From Methanomassiliicoccales archaeon (GTDB lineage: Archaea; Thermoplasmatota; Thermoplasmata; RBG-16-68-12; SOIM01): a stretch of DNA of 39,266 nucleotides. The DNA lies in contig SOIM01000034.1 in the NCBI GenBank assembly GCA_004377185.1, positions 1-39,266 on the forward strand, in the 5' to 3' direction. Position 1 is the stretch's first letter; every line of letters begins with the position of its first letter. Shown here piece after piece: positions 20,191 to 27,594 of this stretch. The notes beneath the pieces were generated by a model. It did not search any database. It was given only the letters and a program-made list of their open reading frames with translations, and was not told the origin of the DNA. Made by a program: the position numbers and the translations under genes.

Positions 20191-20810
20191 CGTTTTTTCC
20201 TTCTCCAGAGAATGTAGGATATGAAGGCAACCAGAACAATCAATATTACCGCGATATCGAAGTATTCAAAGGTCTCGGCCAGCGCAAAAACCTCTTGGCC
20301 CAAGAAGAAACCCAGAAGAGCAAGGACCGTGTTCCAGATCATCGCTCCCGCAAAGGTGAAAATCATAAAGTTGCGGAGCCTCATTTTCCCAATGCCAGCA
20401 GGGAAAGAGATGAACGACCTGATTCCTGGGACCGAATGACCCACGAATATCGCCACGTCCCCGTACTTCTTGAACCAGACCTCCGCCTTCTCTATGTGCT
20501 CTTCCTTCAGACGGAACCATTTCCCGTATCTTCTGATGAACGGACGACCCAGGCTGTAGCCTATGAAGTACGCTCCTGTTGATCCGATGACTGCCCCGAG
20601 AGAACCAACGAGGATGACCAATACGATGTTGAAATCAGGAGATGTGGCCGACAAGTAACCAGCAAACGGCATTATCACCTCGCTGGGAATGGGAGTTATG
20701 ACCCCTTCGACAAGCATGGCAAAGAAAATGCCTGGATAGCCGATCGTATGAATCAAATCCGTGAACCAGTATGCAAGGGGCAGGAAAATCGATGGCATTG
20801 GATTCAGCAC
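20178..20810 (-). CDS. DedA-family (SNARE-associated/VTT domain) membrane protein
   Basis: A 210-residue protein with about four to five hydrophobic segments and a basic C-terminus (LWRRKKRQAE). The DedA signature is present: EGVITPIPSEVIMPFAG near the first re-entrant loop, then GDVAIFVGHSVPGIRSFISFPAG. DedA proteins move lipids such as undecaprenyl-type carriers or phospholipids and need the membrane potential. In the second motif the usual Arg of the F-x-x-R-x-x-P-G pattern is His here. The start is GTG 20810 or ATG 20798. It lies 17 bases after the dihydroorotase stop and is probably in the same operon. Its 3' end overlaps the RLI stop. Confidence 0.88.
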   Translation of the reverse strand: MLNPMPSIFLPLAYWFTDLIHTIGYPGIFFAMLVEGVITPIPSEVIMPFAGYLSATSPDFNIVLVILVGSLGAVIGSTGAYFIGYSLGRPFIRRYGKWFRLKEEHIEKAEVWFKKYGDVAIFVGHSVPGIRSFISFPAGIGKMRLRNFMIFTFAGAMIWNTVLALLGFFLGQEVFALAETFEYFDIAVILIVLVAFISYILWRRKKRQAE

Positions 20811-20827
20811 CGATAGGGTAGGAATAG

Positions 20828-22078
20828 TTAAGGTTTTTCTCTCTTGGTAATCATCCTTCCCTTTCGGGTTTCCTGGATCTCACCGTCTTCGGATACCAGC
20901 TCCCCCCTCAGGAACGTTCCGAGCGGGAAGATCGCCTCCCATTTCTCGAAAGGTGTCCATCCGCATCTTGAGTGAAGATCGTCGCCTCTGATCTTGGTGA
21001 TCTTCCGAAGGTCCACGGCTATGAGGTCCGCGTCCATGCCAATCTCGATCGAACCCTTGTCCAGTCCCATTATCTTGGCAGGTCCCTTCATCATGGCTGA
21101 AACGAGCCTTTCCATTGTCAGGTTGCCCTTCTTGACATGCATGAGCATGAGGGGAAGCGAGGTCTCCACTCCTGGAACTCCTGGCGGTACCCTTTCGAAC
21201 TCTTCCTCCTTCTCCTCGATAGTGTGAGGTGCGTGATCGGATGCAATGATGTCTATCTTCCCGGAGACCAGTCCCTCCCACATTGCCGCTTGGTCAGCTC
21301 TTCTTCGAAGGGGTGGGTCCGCCTTGCCGAATCCAGCCAGGTCCGTCTTCGCGTTCAGAAGCAAATGATGCGGAGTCACTTCAGAGCTCAAGTTCGGTCT
21401 GTCCAGAAGGGGGATGCTCTCTCGAGCGCTGACGTGGCAGACGTGAGCCTTCAGATCTCCTATCATTCCTATGGCCGAGGTCTCGGCCTCGTTAGGTCGG
21501 GAGCGCAGGTAGTCCTCGAGACCCACTCCATCTTCCTTGGCCATCAGATCCTGGTTCTCGCAGTGAACACTCGTATGCATCTCCGCCTTTTCTGTCTCCT
21601 CCAATGTCTTCTTCAGTTTTTCGTACGCCCCGAACGCAAGATCTCCTCTCGCACCGGTCATGTATATCTTGAAGGGGCACCCCAGTTTTGACAGGTCAGT
21701 TGCGTTGCTGTCCTCCCTCAAAGCCAGATAGAGACCGAAGTCCACATTCGCCCTACCTGCCACCGCCTGGCGTTTCTCTTCCAGGGTCCGAGCGTCGGTG
21801 GTGGCGGGGAGATTGTTGGGCATGTCGAAAACGCAAGTGATTCCACCGCAGGCCGCTGCTTCGGAACCAGTGTGAAAGTCCTCCTTGTTCGGGAAGCCAG
21901 GTTCCCGGAAATGGACATGAATATCAATCCCGGCAGGGAGTATGTAGTTGCTCCCAAAATCGAAATGCGGGTCACCCTTGATTATCTTCTTTATGGCCGC
22001 GATCTTGCCTTCCTCAATGCCTATGCAACACTGTTCAAACCTACCCCTGACAAAGGCTCGTCCCTCAACTACCCTCAT
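20828..22078 (-). CDS. pyrC: Dihydroorotase (pyrimidine biosynthesis)
   Basis: A 416-residue amidohydrolase that interconverts carbamoyl-aspartate and dihydroorotate in de novo pyrimidine synthesis. The metal-binding motif IDIHVHFREPG (His54 and His56) is intact. The lysine in PFKIYMTG is the likely carboxylated ligand, further histidines lie in AHVCHVSA, and the catalytic Asp is in IIASDHAPHT. Length and motifs fit the class I enzyme (allantoinase-like branch). The GITCVFDMPNN segment favours dihydroorotase over hydantoinase. The start overlaps the end of the upstream AMMECR1 gene by 14 bases, which implies translational coupling. Confidence 0.92.
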   Translation of the reverse strand: MRVVEGRAFVRGRFEQCCIGIEEGKIAAIKKIIKGDPHFDFGSNYILPAGIDIHVHFREPGFPNKEDFHTGSEAAACGGITCVFDMPNNLPATTDARTLEEKRQAVAGRANVDFGLYLALREDSNATDLSKLGCPFKIYMTGARGDLAFGAYEKLKKTLEETEKAEMHTSVHCENQDLMAKEDGVGLEDYLRSRPNEAETSAIGMIGDLKAHVCHVSARESIPLLDRPNLSSEVTPHHLLLNAKTDLAGFGKADPPLRRRADQAAMWEGLVSGKIDIIASDHAPHTIEEKEEEFERVPPGVPGVETSLPLMLMHVKKGNLTMERLVSAMMKGPAKIMGLDKGSIEIGMDADLIAVDLRKITKIRGDDLHSRCGWTPFEKWEAIFPLGTFLRGELVSEDGEIQETRKGRMITKREKP

Positions 22079-22679
22079 CCTCGTCCCCTGGGGTTTTCCT
22101 TACTATCTTGCCTCTGGGTTCAACCTCTCCGAAAATCTCGGAATTGAATCTGTACATCCTGGTGTCCTTATCGAACCATGCGTCCGGTGGCAAACCTGCT
22201 TTCATGCATGTCTGCGAGAGAAACTCCTCCTCGTTCCACTTCCATTCCACAGGGACCTGGGGCAAGAGCAAACCTGTGTAGGTCCCCTTCTCCACAATCA
22301 GACCGTCCTTGCCGATTTCTACTTCCTTGGGATAGTCCAGCGCAGACTCTACCTCGATCAACTGCGGAATTGTCAAGAGACTCACCTCAACCGTGATACC
22401 GTCCAGCTCCTCGACTGAGAGGCGTGCGAACCTGGGGTCCTCCGTTACCCCTTCCGCAGCTTTCACCACAGCCTTCCTCAGAGGATAGATGGGCGATGGA
22501 TATCCTATGCACCCCCTCAACCGCTCATCGGGATGTGTGTTTATGGTGACAAAAACGCCGGTGTCCTCATCAAAGCTCTTGGGAAAATCGAAGTCCGGAT
22601 AGGGCCTCCCCTTTGTGAAACACTCTAGGACCTGACGTGCAATCTTCACCGCTACTGTACCCTCTTCTAGCGTGTACAT
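22065..22679 (-). CDS. AMMECR1-domain protein
   Basis: A 204-residue protein with the AMMECR1 fold along its whole length. The diagnostic LRGCIGYPSPIYPL lies near residues 54-67, and the middle holds DPRFARLSVEELDGITVEVSLL. The family is found in nearly all archaea and in animals; its biochemical role is not established, and it is often near redox or radical-SAM genes. It is the first gene of an operon with dihydroorotase and probably DedA. A TTTAAA box 25-30 bases upstream of the ATG suggests a leaderless or nearly leaderless message. Confidence 0.92.
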   Translation of the reverse strand: MYTLEEGTVAVKIARQVLECFTKGRPYPDFDFPKSFDEDTGVFVTINTHPDERLRGCIGYPSPIYPLRKAVVKAAEGVTEDPRFARLSVEELDGITVEVSLLTIPQLIEVESALDYPKEVEIGKDGLIVEKGTYTGLLLPQVPVEWKWNEEEFLSQTCMKAGLPPDAWFDKDTRMYRFNSEIFGEVEPRGKIVRKTPGDEDEGS

Positions 22680-22703
22680 CGACCCACCAAATCAGAATAT
22701 TGA

Positions 22704-22709
22704 TTTAAA
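22704..22709 (-). promoter_or_regulatory. TATA box of the AMMECR1-pyrC-DedA operon
   Basis: TTTAAA (GTTTAAATC on the minus strand) is centred about 27 bases before the ATG at 22679. This spacing places the transcription start at or next to the start codon. Confidence 0.55.
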
Positions 22710-22740
22710 CTCTCCGATTCCATGCTCAAAATGCAAAAGC

Positions 22741-23058
22741 CTAGGTTTCCAAGGTCCCTTCAACTACTGTCCTGATCTTGTATTCAACCTTTAGTGTCCT
22801 GAGGGTCAATCGAACATTCTCGATCCGTGCAAGAAGATCCTGTGCATCAGTGTTGTTCTCCTTGAGTATCTTCTCCCAGGGCAGGGCGAAGATGGAGTCC
22901 TCCTTGATTATCATCCATCCGTTCTCTTTGAGGACCTTCATCAGTTCCTCTGGGATTTCTCTGCCTCCATCTAGGTTGACTATGATGAATGTAGCCAAGT
23001 CGTTCATATGGACTGCTCGTTCTGCCATTCGTTGCTGGAAACATATGCGTTTCCGCAT
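22741..23058 (-). CDS. Small hypothetical protein
   Basis: About 105 residues, soluble and mixed alpha/beta, not recognised. The core begins MNDLATFIIVNLDGGREIPEEL and continues with KENGWMIIKEDSIFALPWEKIL, then a charged helix and a C-terminal beta segment. The start is uncertain: ATGs at 23058, 23028 and 23007 are all in frame, and a GTG at 23106 extends it further. I prefer 23058 because an A-rich stretch lies about 25 bases upstream, but 23007 begins right at the well-formed core. It is divergent from the CBS gene and 61 bases before the AMMECR1 operon, which has its own TATA box. Confidence 0.6.
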   Translation of the reverse strand: MRKRICFQQRMAERAVHMNDLATFIIVNLDGGREIPEELMKVLKENGWMIIKEDSIFALPWEKILKENNTDAQDLLARIENVRLTLRTLKVEYKIRTVVEGTLET

Positions 23059-23115
23059 GATTATCAGAGATGATTTTTTTTCCCTTCCGCACCTGGGAAA
23101 AGGCACATACCAAAG

Positions 23116-23124
23116 CTTTTATTT
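23116..23124 (+). promoter_or_regulatory. TATA box for the CBS-domain gene
   Basis: CTTTTATTT lies about 29 bases before the GTG at 23149, consistent with a leaderless transcript. Confidence 0.45.
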
Positions 23125-23148
23125 GTCCAACCAGATTACCATCAGACG

Positions 23149-23691
23149 GTGAACCAATTGAACATCAAGGTGCCGGTCATGGAGGTCATGTCTCGGAGCC
23201 CCGTGACCATAACGGAGGACGAAACGGTCTCAGCAGCCGCTTTGAAAATGAAGGATTTAGACGTGAGCAGTCTGGTAGTCGTGCAGGGCAGCAAAGTGAT
23301 AGGCATTGTGACCGAGAACGATGTGGTCCACAAGGTAGTGGCTGAGGACCTCGTGCCTTCTAAGCTCAGGGTCAAGGAGATAATGACCACTCCAGTGATC
23401 TCGATTCATCAGCATGAGGAAGTGGAGAAGGCGGCCGCAATGATGTCCAAGGAAGGAATCAGGAGGCTGGTCGTCACCGACGATTCCGACCTGCGGGGGC
23501 TGGTCACCGAGAACGATATCCTGAAGATATGGCCAGAGTTGATAGAAGTCACGAGGGAATACCAGAAGGCAGGTTTGACCGAAATGGAAGTGGAGAAGGC
23601 CAGTGGCTACTGCGAAAGCTGCAAGAGTTTCTCCGAGTCTCTGGCCGAGCAGGATGGCCAGTTGTTGTGCTCTGAATGTCGTGAAAGATAA
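23149..23691 (+). CDS. Tandem CBS-domain protein with C-terminal zinc ribbon
   Basis: A 180-residue soluble protein. The first CBS domain (about residues 8-66) has VMSRSPVTITEDETVSAAA and SLVVVQGSKVIGIVTENDV. The second (about 72-130) has IMTTPVISIHQHEEVEKAA and RLVVTDDSDLRGLVTENDI. The last 30 residues contain CESCKSFSE and LLCSECRER, a four-cysteine zinc site. CBS pairs bind adenine nucleotides and act as energy sensors. The added zinc ribbon could contact nucleic acid or a protein; the target is unknown. The start is GTG. Confidence 0.9.
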   Translation: MNQLNIKVPVMEVMSRSPVTITEDETVSAAALKMKDLDVSSLVVVQGSKVIGIVTENDVVHKVVAEDLVPSKLRVKEIMTTPVISIHQHEEVEKAAAMMSKEGIRRLVVTDDSDLRGLVTENDILKIWPELIEVTREYQKAGLTEMEVEKASGYCESCKSFSESLAEQDGQLLCSECRER

Positions 23692-23701
23692 TTGGTTCAA
23701 T

Positions 23702-23711
23702 AATTTTATTA
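23702..23711 (+). promoter_or_regulatory. TATA box for the V4R-roadblock pair
   Basis: AATTTTATTA is centred about 30 bases before the ATG at 23737 and lies in the 45-base gap after the CBS gene. The pair is thus probably transcribed separately and without a leader. Confidence 0.45.
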
Positions 23712-23736
23712 ATGCCAACAAAAACTAACCCATGGA

Positions 23737-24147
23737 ATGAGATTTGTCAAGATATCCCAGGATGAAATAGCGAAGATCAGGAACTTGTACGAGGGAGTCA
23801 TGTCCTACGCTTCGCACGGTCTCTTCTACCGTGAAGGCCTATATCTGGGGGAAGGCATATCAAAGATCGCGAACAAGACCCCAGATGAGTTCATTCACGT
23901 GGTGTCCAATATACTCATCGGGAGAGGGTGGGCGCAGAAGATCACCTTTGAGAATGACAGGATCGTTGTGGACGGGAGCATAGAGGTCACGGAGGACGGT
24001 ATGGGCATGGAGACCTGCCACAGAATGAGGGGGATCCTCAGCAAGGTGTGTGAGATATTCATGAAGCAGAAGGTGAAGGTCATTGAGGTAGGATGCCAGA
24101 GCCTCGGCGACGAGAATTGCGTGTTCATAATCGAGAAAGAGGGATAG
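23737..24147 (+). CDS. V4R (4-vinyl reductase-like) domain protein
   Basis: A 136-residue stand-alone protein. The C-terminal pattern ECG-type VGCQSLGDENCVFIIE matches the end of the V4R domain, in which two cysteines (here in GCQS and ENCVF) close a ligand or metal pocket. The N-terminal half (YEGVMSYASHGLFYREGLYLG, then a helix) matches the usual trafficking-protein-like fold. V4R domains are small-molecule sensors, often attached to transcription factors. Here there is no DNA-binding part, and a roadblock protein follows 2 bases later, so it may signal through that partner. Confidence 0.8.
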   Translation: MRFVKISQDEIAKIRNLYEGVMSYASHGLFYREGLYLGEGISKIANKTPDEFIHVVSNILIGRGWAQKITFENDRIVVDGSIEVTEDGMGMETCHRMRGILSKVCEIFMKQKVKVIEVGCQSLGDENCVFIIEKEG

Positions 24148-24149
24148 AC

Positions 24150-24497
24150 ATGTTGTACGGAGAAATGTTAACATTCCTGAGAAACGAATGCAAGGCAATG
24201 GCCTCGGCGATAGTCAGCAAGGACGGGTCGGTGCTCGCCTCCGATGTTCCGGATGACATCTCCGAGGAGACGTTCGGAATAATGAGCGCCACCATCATGG
24301 GTGCCAGTGTGACCGCTGCCATTGAGTTGAAGAAGGACCCTCCCAGCAGGGTTGTCTTCGAGACCAAAGACACAAAGACCATTATTATGAACGCCAGTAG
24401 AAAACGGATAATCGTTGTGGTTGTGCCTTCCTCGACAGACCCAGACCTTGTTGAACAATCTTCGCAGGTACTGATGACCGCCCTGAGAAAAGAGTAG
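24150..24497 (+). CDS. Roadblock/LC7-family protein
   Basis: A 115-residue protein covering a single roadblock domain: an N-terminal helix (LTFLRNECKAMASAIVSKDG), the strand turn VLASDVPDDISEETFG, the helix of the GASVTAAIEL region, and strands TKTIIMNASRKRIIVVVVPS. In prokaryotes such proteins regulate small GTPases. The ATG at 24150 has GAGGG upstream and lies 2 bases after the V4R stop; the frame reaches further upstream but overlaps V4R. No GTPase is in the window. The stop TAG abuts the stop of the convergent oxidoreductase gene with no bases between. Confidence 0.85.
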   Translation: MLYGEMLTFLRNECKAMASAIVSKDGSVLASDVPDDISEETFGIMSATIMGASVTAAIELKKDPPSRVVFETKDTKTIIMNASRKRIIVVVVPSSTDPDLVEQSSQVLMTALRKE

Positions 24498-26327
24498 CTA
24501 ATCCTTGAGTCCTAATTCTTCCAGCTTTTTGTTTGTTGGGATCGCGTTCTGATCCCATCCCCGTGCATCGAAGTAGTCGCCCAGCATCTTGTTCATTTCC
24601 TCTATAGTTACCAGATGGCCTTTCGATTCCCCTTCTGGGATTGGTACACCTGTAATCTTCTCGGGCAGAACGTAGTCCTCCCTGGTCATACCCTCTCTCA
24701 GGACGAACAGCTGCTTCAAGTTGTTTACCCTCTCACCGATCCAAAGGATCTCTTCCTCGGAATAGCTGGAGCCGGTTGTCGCCTTTATGAGTTCTATGAA
24801 TCCGGAAGCGAAGAAGAAACCCCTTGAGAACTTGCATACGCCCAGGACATCGTACATCACTACCAGGTCTTCCAGCTCCTTTATCTCTATCCCCTTCCCT
24901 TCAGAGGACAACCTGTCCACATCCTGGTACTTCCAGAACTTCCCCGTCAGTTCCAACGCATAGGCACAGGTCCGCAGGTGACAGGCGCCGCGCGTGGATG
25001 TCAAGAAAGCCAGGGCCATGCCCTTTATTCCGCGCACATCGTACGCCGGAGGTTCCATACCCTTCACGTGGACAGCGTATTTCTCAGACCCCTTTCCGAT
25101 CTTCTCGGCTGCACGTTTGACCCCTTCCGCCAGAACGTCACCCAATCCTTCCCTCTTCGCGATCATTTCCAGAAGGGCCAGTTCCGCCTCGGAGCCTCCG
25201 AACTCCAGTTCCAGGCCGCCGGCGTCCTCCTTGCTTATGATTCCATTCTCATACAGGTCCATCGCAAAGGCGATGACGTCGCCAGCAGATATCGTGTCCA
25301 TTCCCATGGCGTCACAAATCTCGTTCCCTTTCGCGACCGATTCCACATCCCCATTTCCGCAAGCTCCGCCCAGGGAATACAGCGTTTCGTACTCTATGCC
25401 GTCAATGGCCAAGCCGGCATATTTCCCGCTTTCGATCACGAACAGCTTCCCGCAGGGTTTTGGGCAGGAGAAGCAAGCCTTGTTCTTCTTGGAGTATCTG
25501 GGGGCCCAGTAATAGGGATCGATCTCCTTCCTGTTGTCGAACACGCCCTCTCTCCAGTTTCGGGTGGGGAATGTCCCTTTCTCGGAATTGATCCAATCCA
25601 GGAACTCGCCCGTGCCGTACTTCGTATCGGCCTCGTAGTCCGGACTCTCGCTCATCTTTCTTACCCACTCCACGTTCAGTTTCATCAGTGCTGTTGGGTC
25701 GTGCGGAACAAGGTCCCTTGTCCCGCGTACCGCAATGGCTTTGAGGTTCTTCGATCCCATGACCGCACCGGCTCCCGCTCTTCCCGATTGCCGGTCATCG
25801 CAGTCTATTCCCGCGAACCTGACAAGATTCTCACCGGCTGGACCTATGCAGGCGACCCTCACGTTCCCTTCCTCGCTCTTTATCTTCTCAACCGTGGTTG
25901 GCACGTCCAGACCCCAGAGGTCACCAGCATCCTTCATCTCAACCTCATCATCCTTGACGAGAAGATAGCATGGATTGGGCGCTCTTCCGGTGATGACAAC
26001 AGCGTCGTATCCAGCATGCTTGAGCTCGGCACCAATGCTCCCTCCCATGACAGAGTCTCCCATCAGTCCAGTGAGCGGAGACTTTGTGCAGAAGACCACC
26101 TTGCCACCCGTGGGGACGGAGTAACCGTTGAAGAGGCCTGGAGCCATGATGAGTGGGTTGGAAGGATCGAACGCGTCCTTGTTCGGAACGGATCTGTCGA
26201 AGAGGAGCCTTACTGCGAATCCCGAGCCTCCAAGATACTCCCGAGCCATCTCGGTTGACACTGGTTCGGTCGTGACATCCCTGGAGCCCAGATCGACGTT
26301 GAGAATCTTTCCTCCGTAACCCTTCAT
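24498..26327 (-). CDS. aor: Tungsten-type aldehyde:ferredoxin oxidoreductase
   Basis: A 609-residue cytoplasmic enzyme that oxidises aldehydes to acids and passes electrons to ferredoxin. The N-terminal domain has GGKILNVDLGSRDV and EYLGGSGFA, binding tungstopterin. The 4Fe-4S ligands are Cys285, Cys288 and Cys292 (CFSCPKPC) and Cys498 (DVLGVCKF). DRQSGRAGAGAVMGSKNLKA is the typical pterin-contact segment. ATG 26327 was preferred to GTG 26336 because GGGGGTG stands at good distance and the protein then starts like its relatives. It follows its polyferredoxin directly in one operon. Tungsten rather than molybdenum is a family-based inference, and the aldehyde substrate is not known. Confidence 0.93.
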   Translation of the reverse strand: MKGYGGKILNVDLGSRDVTTEPVSTEMAREYLGGSGFAVRLLFDRSVPNKDAFDPSNPLIMAPGLFNGYSVPTGGKVVFCTKSPLTGLMGDSVMGGSIGAELKHAGYDAVVITGRAPNPCYLLVKDDEVEMKDAGDLWGLDVPTTVEKIKSEEGNVRVACIGPAGENLVRFAGIDCDDRQSGRAGAGAVMGSKNLKAIAVRGTRDLVPHDPTALMKLNVEWVRKMSESPDYEADTKYGTGEFLDWINSEKGTFPTRNWREGVFDNRKEIDPYYWAPRYSKKNKACFSCPKPCGKLFVIESGKYAGLAIDGIEYETLYSLGGACGNGDVESVAKGNEICDAMGMDTISAGDVIAFAMDLYENGIISKEDAGGLELEFGGSEAELALLEMIAKREGLGDVLAEGVKRAAEKIGKGSEKYAVHVKGMEPPAYDVRGIKGMALAFLTSTRGACHLRTCAYALELTGKFWKYQDVDRLSSEGKGIEIKELEDLVVMYDVLGVCKFSRGFFFASGFIELIKATTGSSYSEEEILWIGERVNNLKQLFVLREGMTREDYVLPEKITGVPIPEGESKGHLVTIEEMNKMLGDYFDARGWDQNAIPTNKKLEELGLKD

Positions 26328-26328
26328 C

Positions 26329-26790
26329 TCATTCACCCCCCGCCAGCGCCTTGGCTTCCTTCCATTTCTTCTCTCTCTCGTCCCCTGAACCTTCCAGGTA
26401 GAGTATGGCCTGTTGAGGACAGAACTTAACGCAGACCGGGTCGCCCTGGCACAGATCGCATTTCATAGCCACCTCATCCTTCATCCATATACATTGGAAA
26501 GGACACGCATCCACACAAGCTTCACATCCAGTGCACTCCTCCTCCACCACTTCTATCGCAGGTCCTTCAACCACCTTGATGCAATCGACCGGACAAACCT
26601 CAACGCATTCCTGCTCGCACGCATTCCCCTGCGTACATACGATCGGTACGTCCAGGCGCACTCCTTTCTTGACTATTCTTATCCTGGACTTCTCCGCGTT
26701 CAGTACATTCTCATGTTTGAGGGAACACGCCATCTCACACAACCTGCAACCTGTACAAATCTCCGGGAAGGGAACAATCGCCTTTGCCAT
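26329..26790 (-). CDS. Polyferredoxin electron-transfer subunit of the oxidoreductase
   Basis: A 153-residue HycB/AorB-like iron-sulphur protein. Cysteine groups include CTGCRLCEMAC, CTQGNACEQECVEVCP, CTGCEACVDACP and CDLCQGDPVCVKFCP, enough for four 4Fe-4S clusters. It likely takes electrons from the oxidoreductase active subunit to a downstream carrier in the cytoplasm. It is the first gene of the pair, with only a base or so between its stop and the preferred start of the next gene. A TATA-like CTATATCC lies about 30 bases upstream and the ATG follows GGGGGTAGG. Confidence 0.9.
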   Translation of the reverse strand: MAKAIVPFPEICTGCRLCEMACSLKHENVLNAEKSRIRIVKKGVRLDVPIVCTQGNACEQECVEVCPVDCIKVVEGPAIEVVEEECTGCEACVDACPFQCIWMKDEVAMKCDLCQGDPVCVKFCPQQAILYLEGSGDEREKKWKEAKALAGGE

Positions 26791-26868
26791 CCTACCCCCG
26801 CTTGGTGAAATGGAAGGATATAGAAAAACATTGCTCAGCTGGAGCTCTTCGCAAAAATGTGGAATCCT

Positions 26869-27438
26869 TCAGAGATAGTCCTGCACTTCCACCTTCCAGG
26901 CGTCGTACATCACTCGGGACCTGTCCGCCTTGGCCGCGCTTCTCATTGCGAGTTTGATTGCTCTTCGGTACTCTCCGTTCTTCATCTCGTTCTTGGCCTC
27001 GTCCAGGAGGTCCAATGCCTCTTCCACATCCCCTCCCCGTTCGTTCGCGATCTCGATCTTCCTCTCGGCTCTTCCCATACGAACGATGAGAGCATCGAAC
27101 CGCCTGGCTACGTCCTCTGCTTCCTGACCGCTTCTTGACGCCAGCTCAAGTGCAAGAGGGTAGTCCCCGTCCGCCAAAGCAACCTTGGCTCGGGCCAGCA
27201 GTGACTCGGCTCCGGGAAATTGGGCCCCCTCTCCTCTCCTGTTCGCTATGAACGTGAGAGCGTATGCCATCGCGCCCTCAACAATGGTCCTCATCTCCCT
27301 TGCCTTAGGGTCCGTCTCATCCAGGAACCTTGACGCTTCCTCGACCTTGGCACCGCACCAGGGGCAGACAACATCGAAGCTATCCAGTTGAGTATTGCAT
27401 CCTGGACAATTTATGATGGTCAAGTGTTCATTGCCCAC
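26869..27438 (-). CDS. Zinc-ribbon protein with helical hairpin repeats
   Basis: About 189 residues. An N-terminal zinc ribbon has CPGCNTQLD and CPWCGAKVEE. The rest is helical, with two hairpins of the form A-x-x-L-A-x-GDYPLALELA and LLDEAKNEMKNGEYRRAIKLAMRSA. The start is unclear: GTG 27438 has GAGGTGG 6 bases upstream, while GTG 27453 gives five more residues. A TATA-like CTATTTATCG lies at 27501-27510. The helical part resembles that of the next zinc-ribbon protein and of the 1581-residue protein at 7633-12378. Function unknown; a scaffold or adaptor is possible. Confidence 0.8.
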   Translation of the reverse strand: MGNEHLTIINCPGCNTQLDSFDVVCPWCGAKVEEASRFLDETDPKAREMRTIVEGAMAYALTFIANRRGEGAQFPGAESLLARAKVALADGDYPLALELASRSGQEAEDVARRFDALIVRMGRAERKIEIANERGGDVEEALDLLDEAKNEMKNGEYRRAIKLAMRSAAKADRSRVMYDAWKVEVQDYL

Positions 27439-27500
27439 AGTCCACCACCTCACTCTTCACTAGTAGGGTCGCATCCTCTACATATCATTGTGCTCTATTT

Positions 27501-27510
27501 CGATAAATAG
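27501..27510 (-). promoter_or_regulatory. TATA-like box for the zinc-ribbon gene
   Basis: CTATTTATCG on the minus strand lies about 65 bases before the chosen start, implying a leader of about 40 bases. It sits in the 141-base gap to the next gene. Confidence 0.4.
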
Positions 27511-27594
27511 TTTTTGGATTGGTTGTTGATACCAATGCTCATTCGGGAACAGTTCTTACATTCCATTAACAATTGGTTGAAACCCTTGCGATCC

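Noticed and set aside
24978..26258. A 426-codon plus-strand open frame
   Set aside because: It lies fully opposite the oxidoreductase gene, whose cofactor motifs are unmistakable. Its translation has no recognisable domain and looks like a high-GC third-position shadow.
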